Position numbers and translations under genes: made by a program | NCBI RefSeq assembly: GCF_001183605.1 | Contig: NZ_LFXJ01000010.1 | Coordinates: 496,001-560,000 of the forward strand | Origin: Lysinibacillus xylanilyticus | GTDB taxonomy: Bacteria; Bacillota; Bacilli; Bacillales_A; Planococcaceae | Reading direction: 5' to 3' | DNA: 64,000 bases | The notes under the pieces: model-generated | What the model was told of the DNA's origin: nothing | Databases searched by the model: none | What the model saw: the letters and a program-made list of their open reading frames with translations, nothing else | Shown: positions 44,535-54,630 of the stretch, in pieces | How positions within the stretch are numbered: position 1 is the first letter of the stretch | How the letters are laid out: each line of letters opens with the position of its first letter

Positions 44535-45527
44535 ATGCGTTGGCTTAAAAAAGGTTTACTAGTTAGTGTTATTGCTTTATTATCCCTTTCTTTGACAGCA
44601 TGTAATAAAACGGAGCTTGAAAAAGTCAAAGTTGGGGAAGTGACGCGCTCGATTTTCTATGCTCCGCAGTATGTAGCACTTGAAAAAGGGTACTTCAAGG
44701 ATGAAGGGCTTTCCGTTGAGCTACAAACAATTGCAGGTGGTGATAAGACAATGACGGCGTTACTTTCTGATGGTATTGATATCGCCTTAGTTGGATCGGA
44801 AACTTCTATTTATGTAACGCTCCAAGGCGCCAATGACCCGATTCAAAATTTTGCACAGTTAACACAAACAGATGGCACATTTTTAGTGGCGCGCAAAAAG
44901 ATGGATAATTTTTCATGGGATCAGTTAAAGGGATCTACGTTTTTAGGGCAACGTAAAGGTGGAATGCCACAAATGGCGGGTGAGTTTGTCCTGAAAAAGC
45001 ATGGCATTGACCCTGCTAATGATTTAAAACTTATTCAAAACATTGATTTTGCTAATATTTCTACAGCCTTTGCATCTGGAACAGGGGACTATGTACAGCT
45101 ATTTGAGCCAACAGCGAGCATCTTTGAGAAAGAAGGTAAGGGCTATATTGTCGCTTCGTTTGGTACCGAATCTGGGCAATTACCTTATACATCGTTTATG
45201 GCGAAAAACAGCTATTTAAAAGACAATTCGAAGACAGTTCAAGGCTTTACAAATGCATTGAAACGAGCACAGGATTTTGTACAAAAAGCGAGTCCTGCCG
45301 AAATAGCGAAAATTATTCAGCCATACTTTGAAAATGTAGATGTTGGATTAATTGAAACAGTGGTTGAGCGTTATAAATCACAAGGTTCCTATGCTACAGA
45401 TCCTATTTTGGATAAGGGGGAATGGGATAACTTGCAAAAGATCGTGGAGGAAGCAGGTGAACTTCCTCAACGGGTGGATTATGAAAAGCTTGTGAATACA
45501 ACCTTTGCTAAAAAGGCAGCTGAGTAA
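44535..45527 (+). CDS. NitT/TauT-type ABC transporter substrate-binding lipoprotein
   Basis: 330 residues; signal peptide with lipobox LTAC (Cys near 23). NMT1/SsuA-like domain: APQYVALEKGYFKDEGLSVEL and the alternating Asp/Ser patch DIALVGSETS. Such proteins bring nitrate, sulfonate, taurine or thiamine precursors (ThiY); no TPP riboswitch or sulfur gene is near, so the substrate is open. The B. subtilis ytlA-ytlC-ytlD system is the same type. SD AAGGAGGAAA. Confidence 0.9.
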   Translation: MRWLKKGLLVSVIALLSLSLTACNKTELEKVKVGEVTRSIFYAPQYVALEKGYFKDEGLSVELQTIAGGDKTMTALLSDGIDIALVGSETSIYVTLQGANDPIQNFAQLTQTDGTFLVARKKMDNFSWDQLKGSTFLGQRKGGMPQMAGEFVLKKHGIDPANDLKLIQNIDFANISTAFASGTGDYVQLFEPTASIFEKEGKGYIVASFGTESGQLPYTSFMAKNSYLKDNSKTVQGFTNALKRAQDFVQKASPAEIAKIIQPYFENVDVGLIETVVERYKSQGSYATDPILDKGEWDNLQKIVEEAGELPQRVDYEKLVNTTFAKKAAE

Positions 45528-45528
45528 T

Positions 45529-46296
45529 ATGGAATTTTTAAAAGTAGAAAATATTCACCATAGCTATTTTTCGAATACGCAAGCAAAGGAAGTTTTACGT
45601 GATATTAATTTAAATATTCGTGAAGGTGAGTTTGTTTCTTTTATAGGACCGAGCGGATGTGGGAAAACGACGTTATTATCAATTATTGCGGGCTTATTTT
45701 CGTCTACAGAAGGTAAGGTATACATTGAAGGTGAGGAAATTTCACCTCACAATCAGTCTCTAATTGGCTACATGCTTCAGCAAGATTATTTATTTCCTTG
45801 GAAAACCATCGAAGAAAATGTCACAATTGGTTTGAAAATCATGGAGCGAAGTAATAAAAAGCATAAAGTAACTGCAAATGCACTTCTGCGAGAAGTTGGT
45901 TTACCGCACGTAGGGAACAATTATCCGAGAGAATTATCTGGCGGCATGCGTCAACGGGTAGCACTGGCAAGAACATTAGCAGTGGACCCTAAAATTTTAT
46001 TGTTAGATGAACCATTTTCAGCACTTGATTATCAATCTAAATTAAAACTGGAGGACTTGGTTGTTGAAACCTTAAAGGCCTATCAAAAAACTGCAGTTCT
46101 TGTGACACATGATATTGGTGAGGCGATTGCAATGAGTGAACGGGTATTTCTATTCTCTGCAAATCCAGGTACATTGCATAGAGTATTTGAAATACCTTCA
46201 GAGTTACAAGAGCTTTCACCTTTTGATGTTCGACAGCATCCAACATATTCAGATATATTCCAAACGATTTGGAAGGAGCTGGAGAGTCTTGGATAG
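45529..46296 (+). CDS. NitT/TauT-type ABC transporter ATP-binding protein
   Basis: 255 residues from ATG 45529, the second codon frame after the lipoprotein stop (one base between); an upstream TTG-type start inside the previous gene is unlikely. Walker [11 protein letters not shown]-loop [11 protein letters not shown], signature LSGGMRQR, Walker [14 protein letters not shown]-loop VTHDIGEA. Energises the permease encoded next. Confidence 0.93.
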   Translation: MEFLKVENIHHSYFSNTQAKEVLRDINLNIREGEFVSFIGPSGCGKTTLLSIIAGLFSSTEGKVYIEGEEISPHNQSLIGYMLQQDYLFPWKTIEENVTIGLKIMERSNKKHKVTANALLREVGLPHVGNNYPRELSGGMRQRVALARTLAVDPKILLLDEPFSALDYQSKLKLEDLVVETLKAYQKTAVLVTHDIGEAIAMSERVFLFSANPGTLHRVFEIPSELQELSPFDVRQHPTYSDIFQTIWKELESLG

Positions 46297-47083
46297 TACT
46301 TTATTTAAACAGTATTTACAAATGTTAAAAAAAGAAAAGCGCTATGTTCGATTATATCAGCTTATCATCTTACTCGTATTTTTTTGTGGGTGGGAGCTTC
46401 TTTCAAGATTTGGATGGATTGACCGTTTAATTTTTAGTTCACCAACGCAGGTATGGCACACATTAGTAGAAAAAGTGAGCGATGGTACGTTAACACTGCA
46501 TGTTGGTGTTACTTTAATTGAAACGATTATTGGCTTTATTGCCGGTACATTAATAGGTACATTAATAGCAATCGTATTGTGGTGGTCACCGATGCTATCG
46601 AAGGTACTAGATCCATATTTAGTTATTTTAAACGCCATGCCGAAAGTTGCATTAGGACCAATTTTAATAGTCGCCCTTGGTCCAGGTTATTTTTCAATTA
46701 TAGCGATGGGTGCTTTGATTTCAATAATTATTACAACCATCGTAGTTTATACAGCTTTTAAAGGGGTTGATCCAAACTACAGCAAAGTATTACAAACTTT
46801 TGGGGCAACCAGATGGCAAATATTTAAAGAAGTTATTTTACCAGCTTCATTCCCAACAATTATTTCTACTTTGAAAGTAAATGTGGGACTTTCCTGGGTA
46901 GGTGTCATTGTTGGTGAATTTTTAGTTGCTTCAAAAGGGCTTGGTTATTTAATTATTTATGGCTTCCAGGTGTTTAATTTTAATCTTGTCCTTATGTCAC
47001 TTCTCATCATCGCTTTCTTTGCGACAATTATGTATCAGGTTGTCGAGTTGATTGAGAAGGCGATTGTAAAAAATAATGGTTGA
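46289..47083 (+). CDS. NitT/TauT-type ABC transporter permease
   Basis: 264 residues from TTG 46289 with SD AAGGAGCTGGAG, overlapping the ATPase gene by 8 nt; the frame stays open further upstream within the ATPase gene but is not the normal start. Six hydrophobic segments; EAA-type loop at [22 protein letters not shown]. Completes a lipoprotein-ATPase-permease operon; terminator at 47090. Confidence 0.92.
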   Translation: MDSTLFKQYLQMLKKEKRYVRLYQLIILLVFFCGWELLSRFGWIDRLIFSSPTQVWHTLVEKVSDGTLTLHVGVTLIETIIGFIAGTLIGTLIAIVLWWSPMLSKVLDPYLVILNAMPKVALGPILIVALGPGYFSIIAMGALISIIITTIVVYTAFKGVDPNYSKVLQTFGATRWQIFKEVILPASFPTIISTLKVNVGLSWVGVIVGEFLVASKGLGYLIIYGFQVFNFNLVLMSLLIIAFFATIMYQVVELIEKAIVKNNG

Positions 47084-47089
47084 ACAACA

Positions 47090-47124
47090 AAGGAGGTGTC
47101 TCAAATATATTGAGTCACCTCCTT
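47090..47124 (+). terminator. Terminator of the ABC transporter operon, copy 1 of a duplicated hairpin
   Basis: AAGGAGGTGTCTCA pairs with TGAGTCACCTCCTT. A near-identical hairpin lies at 47388-47422, and both are followed by similar sequence (GTTGAAAAACTCTTAT here; GTTAAAACTCTTTAT there). Confidence 0.85.
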
Positions 47125-47204
47125 CCATGTTGTTGAAAAACTCTTATATCAATGAAATTAAGGTGTCCCATTAAATAAAGTATGGCTCTTCGACAAAGTG
47201 CGGG

Positions 47205-47322
47205 GTTGATTTCCGTTCCGACTGGGTGCTTTGTAGCTGTCGCTAGTGTCAGCGGCCCATGGGTACAATAGTATCACTGTTATAAGTCTTTCCGTTCGAT
47301 TAGAGTAAGTAGCCTGGAATCA
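47205..47322. repeat. Degenerate family A repeat
   Basis: Starts GTTGATTTCCGTTCCGACTGGG, as in the copy at 59975, and ends with GTAGCCTGGAATCACC, as in the copy at 60404; the middle is largely lost. It lies between the duplicated terminators; no gene in 47125-47387. Confidence 0.65.
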
Positions 47323-47387
47323 CCTTTATCTAAAGAACTGCAACATTCACAAAAATATCCTTGACCATTTTATTTTTCGACGCTATA

Positions 47388-47422
47388 AAGGAGGTGTCTC
47401 AAAAATAATGAGACGCCTCCTT
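47388..47422 (-). terminator. Terminator of ylaI, copy 2 of the duplicated hairpin
   Basis: AAGGAGGTGTCTCA and TGAGACGCCTCCTT form a near-perfect 14-bp stem 9 nt from the ylaI stop; on the minus strand it is followed by TTTATAGC. Confidence 0.8.
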
Positions 47423-47431
47423 CAGTTGCTG

Positions 47432-47635
47432 TTAAAACTCTTTATCCATTTGTGGTGAAGTACGATAAAAACGGAAATTTCCTGTTTCAATGCGTGCAAC
47501 GGTATTTTCTTCAATACGATCATGGCATGTACCACACATATACGTATGAATCGGTCGATTACGTAATTTTTTTGCTAACGGTAAATTATCATCTAAATTG
47601 TGAATTGTATCGCAAATAACGCATTTTACGCGCAT
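47432..47635 (-). CDS. ylaI: Zinc-ribbon protein YlaI (DUF2197)
   Basis: 67 residues; two CXXC pairs (C5/C8 in VKCVICD and C34/C37 in YMCGTCHD) form a zinc ribbon. Function unknown. Conserved place between ylaH and ylaL. SD GGAGGGAATGC. Confidence 0.92.
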   Translation of the reverse strand: MRVKCVICDTIHNLDDNLPLAKKLRNRPIHTYMCGTCHDRIEENTVARIETGNFRFYRTSPQMDKEF

Positions 47636-47646
47636 TGCATTCCCTC

Positions 47647-48147
47647 CTACTCAGCACGAATTGCTAATACATTTTTGATAGGGTTGTCTAAATTTGAACC
47701 GTTTTTAAATAACACATGAACAGGACCATCTTCAAATAATGGCTTGCCATCTTGGCTATATTTTAATATTAATGTATAAGCTTCTTCAATAGTAAATGGA
47801 TATTCTTTTCCATCTTCACATTCAATGACGATTGTTGTTGCTTCAGGTTTGATTTCAGCATTTTTCAAGAAGTGACCTAATTCTATCCCGAAAGTACCTG
47901 TTTCCATCCCTTTGCGGTCAAATTTTCGTTCTGATTTTAATGTTGGTGGGAAAGTAGCTCCTTCCATAATCTCACGTGACCAGTGAGCACCTACTTCACG
48001 CATATATTTAATATCCGAATCTTCCTCAACTTCTTTCGCATCGAAGTATGTTTTTAAATCTAATTTACGATCATCGAAAATCCAAACAGTGGGATCTAAT
48101 GTTAGTTGAAATGTAACTGCACCCTTGATAGGAATTATTGTTTCCAT
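47647..48147 (-). CDS. ylaL: YlaL-like conserved protein
   Basis: 166 residues from ATG 48147 (SD GAGGAGGATT; an upstream start overlaps this SD). Soluble; CEDGKEYPFTIEEAYTLILKYSQDGKPLFEDGPVHVLFKNGSNLDNPIKNV suggests a substrate-binding beta-rich domain reminiscent of oxidoreductase molybdopterin-type folds but without cofactor Cys. Only 11 nt before ylaI, same strand. The assignment to YlaL rests on location and size. Confidence 0.7.
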   Translation of the reverse strand: METIIPIKGAVTFQLTLDPTVWIFDDRKLDLKTYFDAKEVEEDSDIKYMREVGAHWSREIMEGATFPPTLKSERKFDRKGMETGTFGIELGHFLKNAEIKPEATTIVIECEDGKEYPFTIEEAYTLILKYSQDGKPLFEDGPVHVLFKNGSNLDNPIKNVLAIRAE

Positions 48148-48254
48148 AATAGAAATCCTCCTCAAATCTTGTATATCCATGAAATAGTATAACGCTAATG
48201 ACTAGAGATAATAAAGAAATATAATTCGATTTCTCTATTTTCCAATGTAGACAC

Positions 48255-48283
48255 TTGCATTTTTAACGACTAAAAGATAAACT
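48255..48283 (+). promoter_or_regulatory. Sigma-A promoter of ylaN
   Basis: TTGCAT (48255-48260), 17-bp spacer, TAAACT (48278-48283), 46 nt before ylaN. Confidence 0.6.
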
Positions 48284-48329
48284 TTATTAAGATAGAATCG
48301 AAGAAATATCAGATAATGGGGGCGTCCTC

Positions 48330-48611
48330 ATGGATACTAAATCACAAACTTCTTTTCAAGAGAAGGCTTTGGAGCTTTTAGTTGCTGATGCAGATAAAAT
48401 TGCTCGCCTCATTCGAGTACAAATGGATCATTTAACAATGCCACAATGCCCTTTATATGAAGAAGTATTAGATACACAAATGTTCGGCCTTTCACGTGAA
48501 ATTGACTTTGCTGTGAAGCTTGGACTCGTTGATCGCGAAAAAGGTAAAGAAATTCTCGATTCACTCGAGAAAGAACTTTCTGTACTACATGACGCGTATA
48601 CAGACAAATAA
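48330..48611 (+). CDS. ylaN: YlaN (UPF0358)
   Basis: 93 residues, all-helical; [51 protein letters not shown] is diagnostic. Known as a small protein needed under iron limitation that interacts with Fur. SD is weak (GGGGGCGTCCTC). Own promoter and terminator. Confidence 0.95.
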   Translation: MDTKSQTSFQEKALELLVADADKIARLIRVQMDHLTMPQCPLYEEVLDTQMFGLSREIDFAVKLGLVDREKGKEILDSLEKELSVLHDAYTDK

Positions 48612-48615
48612 AAAG

Positions 48616-48653
48616 AAAAAACTCAAACGCAATTTGCGATTTGAGTTTTTTTT
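48616..48653 (+). terminator. Terminator of ylaN
   Basis: AAAACTCAAA pairs with TTTGAGTTTT, with inner GCAA / TTGC, then TTTT. Confidence 0.9.
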
Positions 48654-48671
48654 CTAGAATGAGGTTTTCCA

Positions 48672-49856
48672 ATGAAACAATACTTAAAACGTTATGCACA
48701 AAATTTTGATTACCCATTATTTTTTACGGTCCTATTATTAAGCTTATTTGGATTAGTAATGATTTATAGTTCAAGTATAATGGTAGCGATTGTAATAAAA
48801 GGACAAGATCCAGATTTCTTTTATCACAAGCAAGTAATCAATTTAATTGTAGCTTTTCTTGGATTTTTAGGGGCAGCAATTTTCCCGTACAAGCATTATG
48901 CGAATAAAAAAGTTATGTTGCTACTTACGGCTGTGCTTGTTGTGCTATTTACTTGGGTGAAAATTGCTGGTAATGGTGATGAAGCAGGAATAGGATCTAA
49001 AAGTTGGATTCACGTTCCGGGTTTTGGGAACTTTCAGCCTTCTGAATATGCGAAGCTATTTATAATTTTATATTTTGCAGCTGCTTTTTATCGGAAAGGA
49101 CAAAAATATACACTTGAAAAGCTACAACCAACAGAAATATTTTATCCAATATTCCTCTGGATTCTTATTGTTGCTGGTGTAGCATTTGAAACCGATTTGG
49201 GAGCAAGTATTATTCTATGTGGAATTGCTGTTTCTGTGGTAGCAGCGAGCGGTATTCCATTTAAAACATTTTGGAAGTTTTTTGGGGTATTAGGTGCATT
49301 TGGGGGAATTATCCTTGGTATACTATTGTTGTTTAAAGGAAATATTTTAACAAAAAATCGTCAAGGCCGTATTCTATCATACATAAACCCTTTTAATTAT
49401 GAAGAAGGTAGTGGTCATCAAGTTGTCAATAGCTATTATGCAATTGGCGGAGGCGGTTTAGAAGGAAGAGGTCTCGGTCAGTCGATTCAAAAATTAGGGT
49501 ATTTGCCTGAACCACAAACCGATTTTATTATGGCGATTATTATGGAGGAACTAGGAATATGGGGAGTTCTTATCGTATTAGGTGGTTTAGGATTTATTGT
49601 ATATAAAGGATTTTCGATTGCGTTGCGTACGAAAGATCCACTAGCACGTATGATTGCGGCTGGTATTGCGAGCTGGATTGGTTGGCAATCGTTTATCAAT
49701 CTTGGGGGTGTAACTGGGTTAATCCCGTTAACCGGTGTAACGTTACCTTTTATTAGCTATGGCGGGACATCTATAATTATTCTATCTTTAGCAATGGGAA
49801 TATTAATCAATGTTTCTATGTTTGAAAAGGTAGAAAGGAAAAAGACACAATCATAA
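48672..49856 (+). CDS. ftsW: Peptidoglycan polymerase FtsW (SEDS family)
   Basis: 394 residues, ten hydrophobic segments; KSWIHVPGFGNFQPSEYAKL carries the SEDS catalytic-site region, and LPEPQTDFIMAIIMEELG and TGLIPLTGVTLPFISYGGTS are signature motifs. Septal glycan polymerase working with a class B PBP. Also called ylaO in B. subtilis; followed 12 nt later by pycA. Confidence 0.95.
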   Translation: MKQYLKRYAQNFDYPLFFTVLLLSLFGLVMIYSSSIMVAIVIKGQDPDFFYHKQVINLIVAFLGFLGAAIFPYKHYANKKVMLLLTAVLVVLFTWVKIAGNGDEAGIGSKSWIHVPGFGNFQPSEYAKLFIILYFAAAFYRKGQKYTLEKLQPTEIFYPIFLWILIVAGVAFETDLGASIILCGIAVSVVAASGIPFKTFWKFFGVLGAFGGIILGILLLFKGNILTKNRQGRILSYINPFNYEEGSGHQVVNSYYAIGGGGLEGRGLGQSIQKLGYLPEPQTDFIMAIIMEELGIWGVLIVLGGLGFIVYKGFSIALRTKDPLARMIAAGIASWIGWQSFINLGGVTGLIPLTGVTLPFISYGGTSIIILSLAMGILINVSMFEKVERKKTQS

Positions 49857-49868
49857 AGGGGGATATCA

Positions 49869-52800
49869 ATGGAGTCAATCAAAAAAATTCTCGTAGCCAA
49901 TCGAGGAGAAATTGCAATTCGTATTTTCCGTGCATGTACGGAGTTGAATATCCAAACAGTAGCCATTTATTCGCGGGAGGACAGTGGGGCTTTCCATCGC
50001 TTTAAAGCAGATGAGGCCTATTTAGTAGGAGCTGGCAAGAAACCAATTGATGCTTATTTAGATATTGAGGGCATTATTTCGATTGCCAAAGATGCTAATG
50101 TTGATGCGATTCATCCGGGTTATGGTTTTTTATCGGAAAACGTAGAATTTGCACGTCGATGTGAAGAAGAGGGGATTGTCTTCATTGGGCCGACTTCCAA
50201 GCATTTAGATATGTTTGGAGATAAGGTGAAGGCGCGTGAACAAGCAGTTGCTGCAGGCATTCCTGTTATTCCTGGTACAGATGGTCCAGTAGAAAATCTA
50301 GCAGAGGTAGAGGCTTTTGCTAGCGCGTATAATTATCCAATTATGATTAAGGCAGCGCTAGGCGGCGGTGGTCGTGGAATGCGCCTTGTTCATACAGAAA
50401 AGGAGCTAGCTTCCTCTTATGAACGTGCAAAATCAGAGGCGAAGGCAGCATTTGGCTCTGATGAGGTATATGTAGAAAAGGCTATTATTAAGCCAAAGCA
50501 CATTGAAGTCCAAATTATTGGCGATCAACAGGGCAATATCATTCATTTATATGAACGTGATTGTTCGATTCAACGTCGTCATCAAAAGGTTGTTGAAATC
50601 GCACCCTCTAATTCAATTTCGGAAGATTTAAGAGGCCGAATTTGCGATGCGGCGGTTCAATTAATGAAAAATGTCTCATACATAAACGCGGGGACAGTAG
50701 AGTTTTTAGTTGCAGGCGAGGATTTTTATTTCATCGAGGTCAACCCTCGTATTCAAGTAGAGCATACAATTACTGAAATGATTACGGGTGTCGATATTGT
50801 GCACGCCCAAATTAAAGTGGCAGCAGGCCACGGTCTGCATAGTGCGGAAATCCATATTCCACAACAGGCGGATGTTCCAATGATCGGCTATGCGATTCAA
50901 GCACGTGTCACAACGGAAGACCCAGCTAATGACTTTATGCCAGATACAGGGAAGCTCATGGTGTATCGTTCAAGCGGTGGCTTCGGCGTTCGATTAGATG
51001 CTGGTAATGGCTTCCAAGGGGCTGTAGTAACACCGTACTATGATTCATTACTAGTGAAAATTTCAACGACAGGGATGACGTTTAAAGAAGCCGCAGCAAA
51101 AATGGACCGAAATTTAAAAGAGTTCCGTATTCGTGGGGTGAAAACGAATATCCCATTCTTAAATAATGTCGTGACGCACGAGAAATTTTTAACGGGTGAA
51201 TTTGATACAAGCTTTATCGATACAATACCTGAACTATTTATTTTCCCTGAGCGCAAGGACCGTGGGACAAAGCTCTTAAGCTATATTGGCAATGTGACGC
51301 TAAATGGCTTCCCTGGAGTAGAGCAGAAGGCAAAACCAATTTTTGTACAGCCGAGTATCCCAAAAGTCGATAAATTAATCGTTCCTCCGGCGGGGACAAA
51401 GCAAATTTTAGATGCCCAAGGAGCAGATGGGCTTGTGAAATGGATTCTAGAGCAAGAAGACGTGCTATTAACGGATACAACTTTCCGAGATGCACACCAA
51501 TCACTTCTTGCGACACGAGTACGTTCACAGGATATGTTCGAAATTGCAGATGCGACAGCGCGCATGATGCATGATTTCTTCTCACTCGAAATGTGGGGAG
51601 GCGCGACGTTTGATGTGGCGTATCGTTTCTTAAAAGAAGACCCATGGGAGCGCCTTGCCAAGCTGCGTGAACAAGTACCGAATGTGCTATTCCAAATGTT
51701 ATTGCGTGGTGCGAATGCAGTCGGCTACACAAACTACCCAGATAATTTAATTCGTGAGTTTATCGCTGAATCAGCGGCATCAGGCATTGATGTTTTCCGC
51801 ATTTTCGATAGCTTGAACTGGATTAAAGGTATGGAAGTAGCCATTGATGCTGCACGTCAATCAGGTAAAATTGCTGAAGCTGCGATCTGTTACACAGGAG
51901 ATATTTTTGATGAAACAAGAGCAAAATATTCAGTTCAATACTACAAGGAAATGGCAAAGGAGCTAGAAGCAGCAGGTGCGCATATTTTAGCGATAAAAGA
52001 TATGGCTGGATTATTGAAACCAGAAGCAGCATATCGTTTAATTTCCGAGTTGAAAGAGACGACAAGTCTACCAATCCATCTGCATACGCATGATACAAGT
52101 GGCAATGGTATTTATTTATATGCCAAGGCGATCGAGGCAGGAGTAGACATCATTGATACAGCGCTAGGTTCGATGGCAGGTTTAACGTCTCAGCCAAGTG
52201 CAAACTCATTGTATTATGCAATGAAGGGAAGTAAGCGTGAGGTTCGTGCCGATATCGATGCTCTTGAAAAGTTATCGTACTATTGGGAAGATGTACGTAA
52301 GTATTATAAGGATTTTGAAAGCGGCATGATTAGCCCACACTCTGAAATTTATGTCCACGAGATGCCGGGTGGCCAATACAGTAACTTGCAGCAACAGGCC
52401 AAAGCAGTGGGCCTTGGGGACAGATGGGAAGAAGTGAAGCACATGTATTCCCGCGTAAACCTTCTATTTGGTGATATTGTCAAAGTAACCCCATCATCGA
52501 AAGTCGTTGGGGATATGGCGTTATTTATGGTACAAAATGATTTAGATGAAAACTCTGTACTGACAAGAGGGAAAACTATCGACTTCCCAGATTCTGTGAT
52601 TGAGTTCTTCCAGGGTTATTTAGGACAACCGCATGGTGGCTTCCCAGAGGAACTGCAAAAGGTTGTGCTAAAGGATCGCGAAGCAATTACGGTACGTCCC
52701 GGCGAGCTATTGGAGCCTGTGAATTTCGAGCAATTAGAGGCAGTACTAGAGGAAAAATTAAATCGTGCCGTGACGAAACAGGATGTGCTAGCGTTTGCAT

Positions 52801-53303
52801 TGTATCCAAAAGTGTTTGAAGAGTATGGAAAAACAGTGAACTCCTTCGGCAATATTTCGGTATTAGATACGCCAACATTCCTGTACGGGTTAAAACTAGG
52901 CGAAGAAATCGAAGTTGAGATCGAAAAAGGAAAAACACTGATTATTAAACTTGTTTCCATTGGTGAACCACAGCACGATGGAACGCGTGTTATTTACTTT
53001 GAGCTAAACGGTCAATCCCGTGAATTAGTCATTCAAGATATGACTGTCGAAGTAGATGGTACCCTGGCATTAAAAGCGGATCCAAGCAATCCAAATCAAA
53101 TTGGCGCAACGATGCCAGGTACGGTATTAAAGGTAGTCGTATCGAAAGGAAGCCCTGTAAAACGTGGGGATCACTTATTAATTACCGAAGCGATGAAAAT
53201 GGAAACGACTGTCCAAGCACCGAAAGACGGTATCGTGAAAGAAGTATACGCAAGTGCGGGCGACGCCATTTCAACAGGTGATTTGTTAATTGAAATTGAA
53301 TAA
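49869..53303 (+). CDS. pycA: Pyruvate carboxylase
   Basis: 1144 residues, complete. Biotin carboxylase/ATP-grasp (1-455; GGGGRGMRLV, EVNPRIQVEHT), carboxyltransferase (about 530-800; DTTFRDAHQSLLATRVR, metal site HLHTHDTSGNG), tetramerisation/PC domain and C-terminal biotinyl domain with EAMKMET (Lys biotinylated). Makes oxaloacetate from pyruvate and bicarbonate; acetyl-CoA, its activator, is the product of the PDH encoded in this window. SD AAAGGGGGAT. Confidence 0.98.
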   Translation: MESIKKILVANRGEIAIRIFRACTELNIQTVAIYSREDSGAFHRFKADEAYLVGAGKKPIDAYLDIEGIISIAKDANVDAIHPGYGFLSENVEFARRCEEEGIVFIGPTSKHLDMFGDKVKAREQAVAAGIPVIPGTDGPVENLAEVEAFASAYNYPIMIKAALGGGGRGMRLVHTEKELASSYERAKSEAKAAFGSDEVYVEKAIIKPKHIEVQIIGDQQGNIIHLYERDCSIQRRHQKVVEIAPSNSISEDLRGRICDAAVQLMKNVSYINAGTVEFLVAGEDFYFIEVNPRIQVEHTITEMITGVDIVHAQIKVAAGHGLHSAEIHIPQQADVPMIGYAIQARVTTEDPANDFMPDTGKLMVYRSSGGFGVRLDAGNGFQGAVVTPYYDSLLVKISTTGMTFKEAAAKMDRNLKEFRIRGVKTNIPFLNNVVTHEKFLTGEFDTSFIDTIPELFIFPERKDRGTKLLSYIGNVTLNGFPGVEQKAKPIFVQPSIPKVDKLIVPPAGTKQILDAQGADGLVKWILEQEDVLLTDTTFRDAHQSLLATRVRSQDMFEIADATARMMHDFFSLEMWGGATFDVAYRFLKEDPWERLAKLREQVPNVLFQMLLRGANAVGYTNYPDNLIREFIAESAASGIDVFRIFDSLNWIKGMEVAIDAARQSGKIAEAAICYTGDIFDETRAKYSVQYYKEMAKELEAAGAHILAIKDMAGLLKPEAAYRLISELKETTSLPIHLHTHDTSGNGIYLYAKAIEAGVDIIDTALGSMAGLTSQPSANSLYYAMKGSKREVRADIDALEKLSYYWEDVRKYYKDFESGMISPHSEIYVHEMPGGQYSNLQQQAKAVGLGDRWEEVKHMYSRVNLLFGDIVKVTPSSKVVGDMALFMVQNDLDENSVLTRGKTIDFPDSVIEFFQGYLGQPHGGFPEELQKVVLKDREAITVRPGELLEPVNFEQLEAVLEEKLNRAVTKQDVLAFALYPKVFEEYGKTVNSFGNISVLDTPTFLYGLKLGEEIEVEIEKGKTLIIKLVSIGEPQHDGTRVIYFELNGQSRELVIQDMTVEVDGTLALKADPSNPNQIGATMPGTVLKVVVSKGSPVKRGDHLLITEAMKMETTVQAPKDGIVKEVYASAGDAISTGDLLIEIE

Positions 53304-53315
53304 TTGATAAAAAAG

Positions 53316-53358
53316 AAGGTTATTAGATGGCTTTTATAGCACACTAATAACCTTTTTT
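53316..53358 (+). terminator. Terminator of pycA
   Basis: AAGGTTATTAG and CTAATAACCTT form an 11-bp stem over a 17-nt loop, followed by TTTT. Confidence 0.88.
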
Positions 53359-53539
53359 ATTTTGCTATATTGGCTCTTTACTATAATGTAGGGTCACCCC
53401 AATCAACATATTTACATGGCATAGGTGTTAACAAATGTCATTCTTAAATTTTGAGAATGTACCTATTAATATTACTATTTTTTAATAATAAACTTGTCGA
53501 TATTTTGACATATTAATTAGGTAGAAGCGTTTGGAAATA

Positions 53540-53576
53540 AAAAGATTCGCCATCGAAAAATATGGCGAATCTTTTT
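53540..53576 (-). terminator. Terminator of ctaA
   Basis: AAAGATTCGCCAT and ATGGCGAATCTTT pair perfectly; on the minus strand followed by TTATTTCC, 7 nt past the ctaA stop; the plus side also has a T-run. Confidence 0.88.
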
Positions 53577-53582
53577 CTACTA

Positions 53583-54518
53583 TTATTTGTTTTTTTCATT
53601 ATAATTGCTACGTGCAACTAGCATTACCATATAGCAAAGTAGACCAAATAGAATTGAAATGAATAATGAATGAAGTAATGCGACTATTAAATTCAATTTA
53701 GTTAGGACTACTAACATACCAGCAATTACTTGTAAAATTACTATAGTAAAGGCAATAATCCAGCCGAAGTAAATAACACGTTGATTTTTATATTCTTTTA
53801 CAGCGTGCCAAGTTATGTATGCAATCCAAATGAAAAAGGTAAGAACAGCTAGACGATGTCCCATTTGCACCCATTCATACATATTATTAAAAGCTGCGAA
53901 TGGAGTTTCGTTATTGCAAAATGGCCAGTCAGGACATATTAAGCTAGAATCTGTATGGCGAACAAGCGCCCCTGTATAAACTACTAAATAAGAATAAATT
54001 GTGACAGCAATCGTATGCCAACGTAATTTTTTTCCAATAAAAACGTTATCGGCATCAAATTTCCGATCGACTTCAAATACAATCATAGAAAGAAGGAGAA
54101 CAGAAGCAAAGGAAATAAGAGAAATCCCAAAGTGGAGCGCTAATATGAAATCACCTTGTCCCCACAACACTTGAGCCGCCCCAATAAGAGCTTGTGCGAT
54201 TAAGAAAAACATCGCTAAGAAACCTAATAATTTTACTTCGCGAATATGACCGAGTTTACGCCATGTCCAAACTGTTAACGCAAGAATTGAAATAGATACG
54301 ACCCCAGTTACAAGACGATGTGAAAATTCAATTAAGACTGCTGGTGTAATTTCTTTTGGAATAAGAGAACCATTGCAATCAGGCCAGTTTCGACCACAGC
54401 CTAAGCCACTATCTGTTTTGGTAACAAGTGCTCCACCTAGTAAAATAAGGAGCATTCCAACTGTAGCGGCAACAGCAAACCATTTCATATACCTGTTGTG
54501 TTGCATAAAATGAGTCAC
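53583..54518 (-). CDS. ctaA: Heme A synthase CtaA
   Basis: 311 residues, eight hydrophobic segments. GGALVTKTDSGLGCGRNWPDCNG with the Cys pair, the heme-ligand histidines EFSHRLVTG, LHFGISL, MGHRLAVL and LLHSLF are all present. Oxidises the C8 methyl of heme O to a formyl to make heme A for the caa3 oxidase. Divergent from ctaB. Confidence 0.96.
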   Translation of the reverse strand: MTHFMQHNRYMKWFAVAATVGMLLILLGGALVTKTDSGLGCGRNWPDCNGSLIPKEITPAVLIEFSHRLVTGVVSISILALTVWTWRKLGHIREVKLLGFLAMFFLIAQALIGAAQVLWGQGDFILALHFGISLISFASVLLLSMIVFEVDRKFDADNVFIGKKLRWHTIAVTIYSYLVVYTGALVRHTDSSLICPDWPFCNNETPFAAFNNMYEWVQMGHRLAVLTFFIWIAYITWHAVKEYKNQRVIYFGWIIAFTIVILQVIAGMLVVLTKLNLIVALLHSLFISILFGLLCYMVMLVARSNYNEKNK

Positions 54519-54630
54519 CTACTTTGTCTATGAACATTACATGAAAGTAATGTTTCTGCTACTAGATGATATCGAAAATACAGGTAAAAAACAACTTGTA
54601 AAGAGTAGGTAGTATTAGATGTTGATTCCA

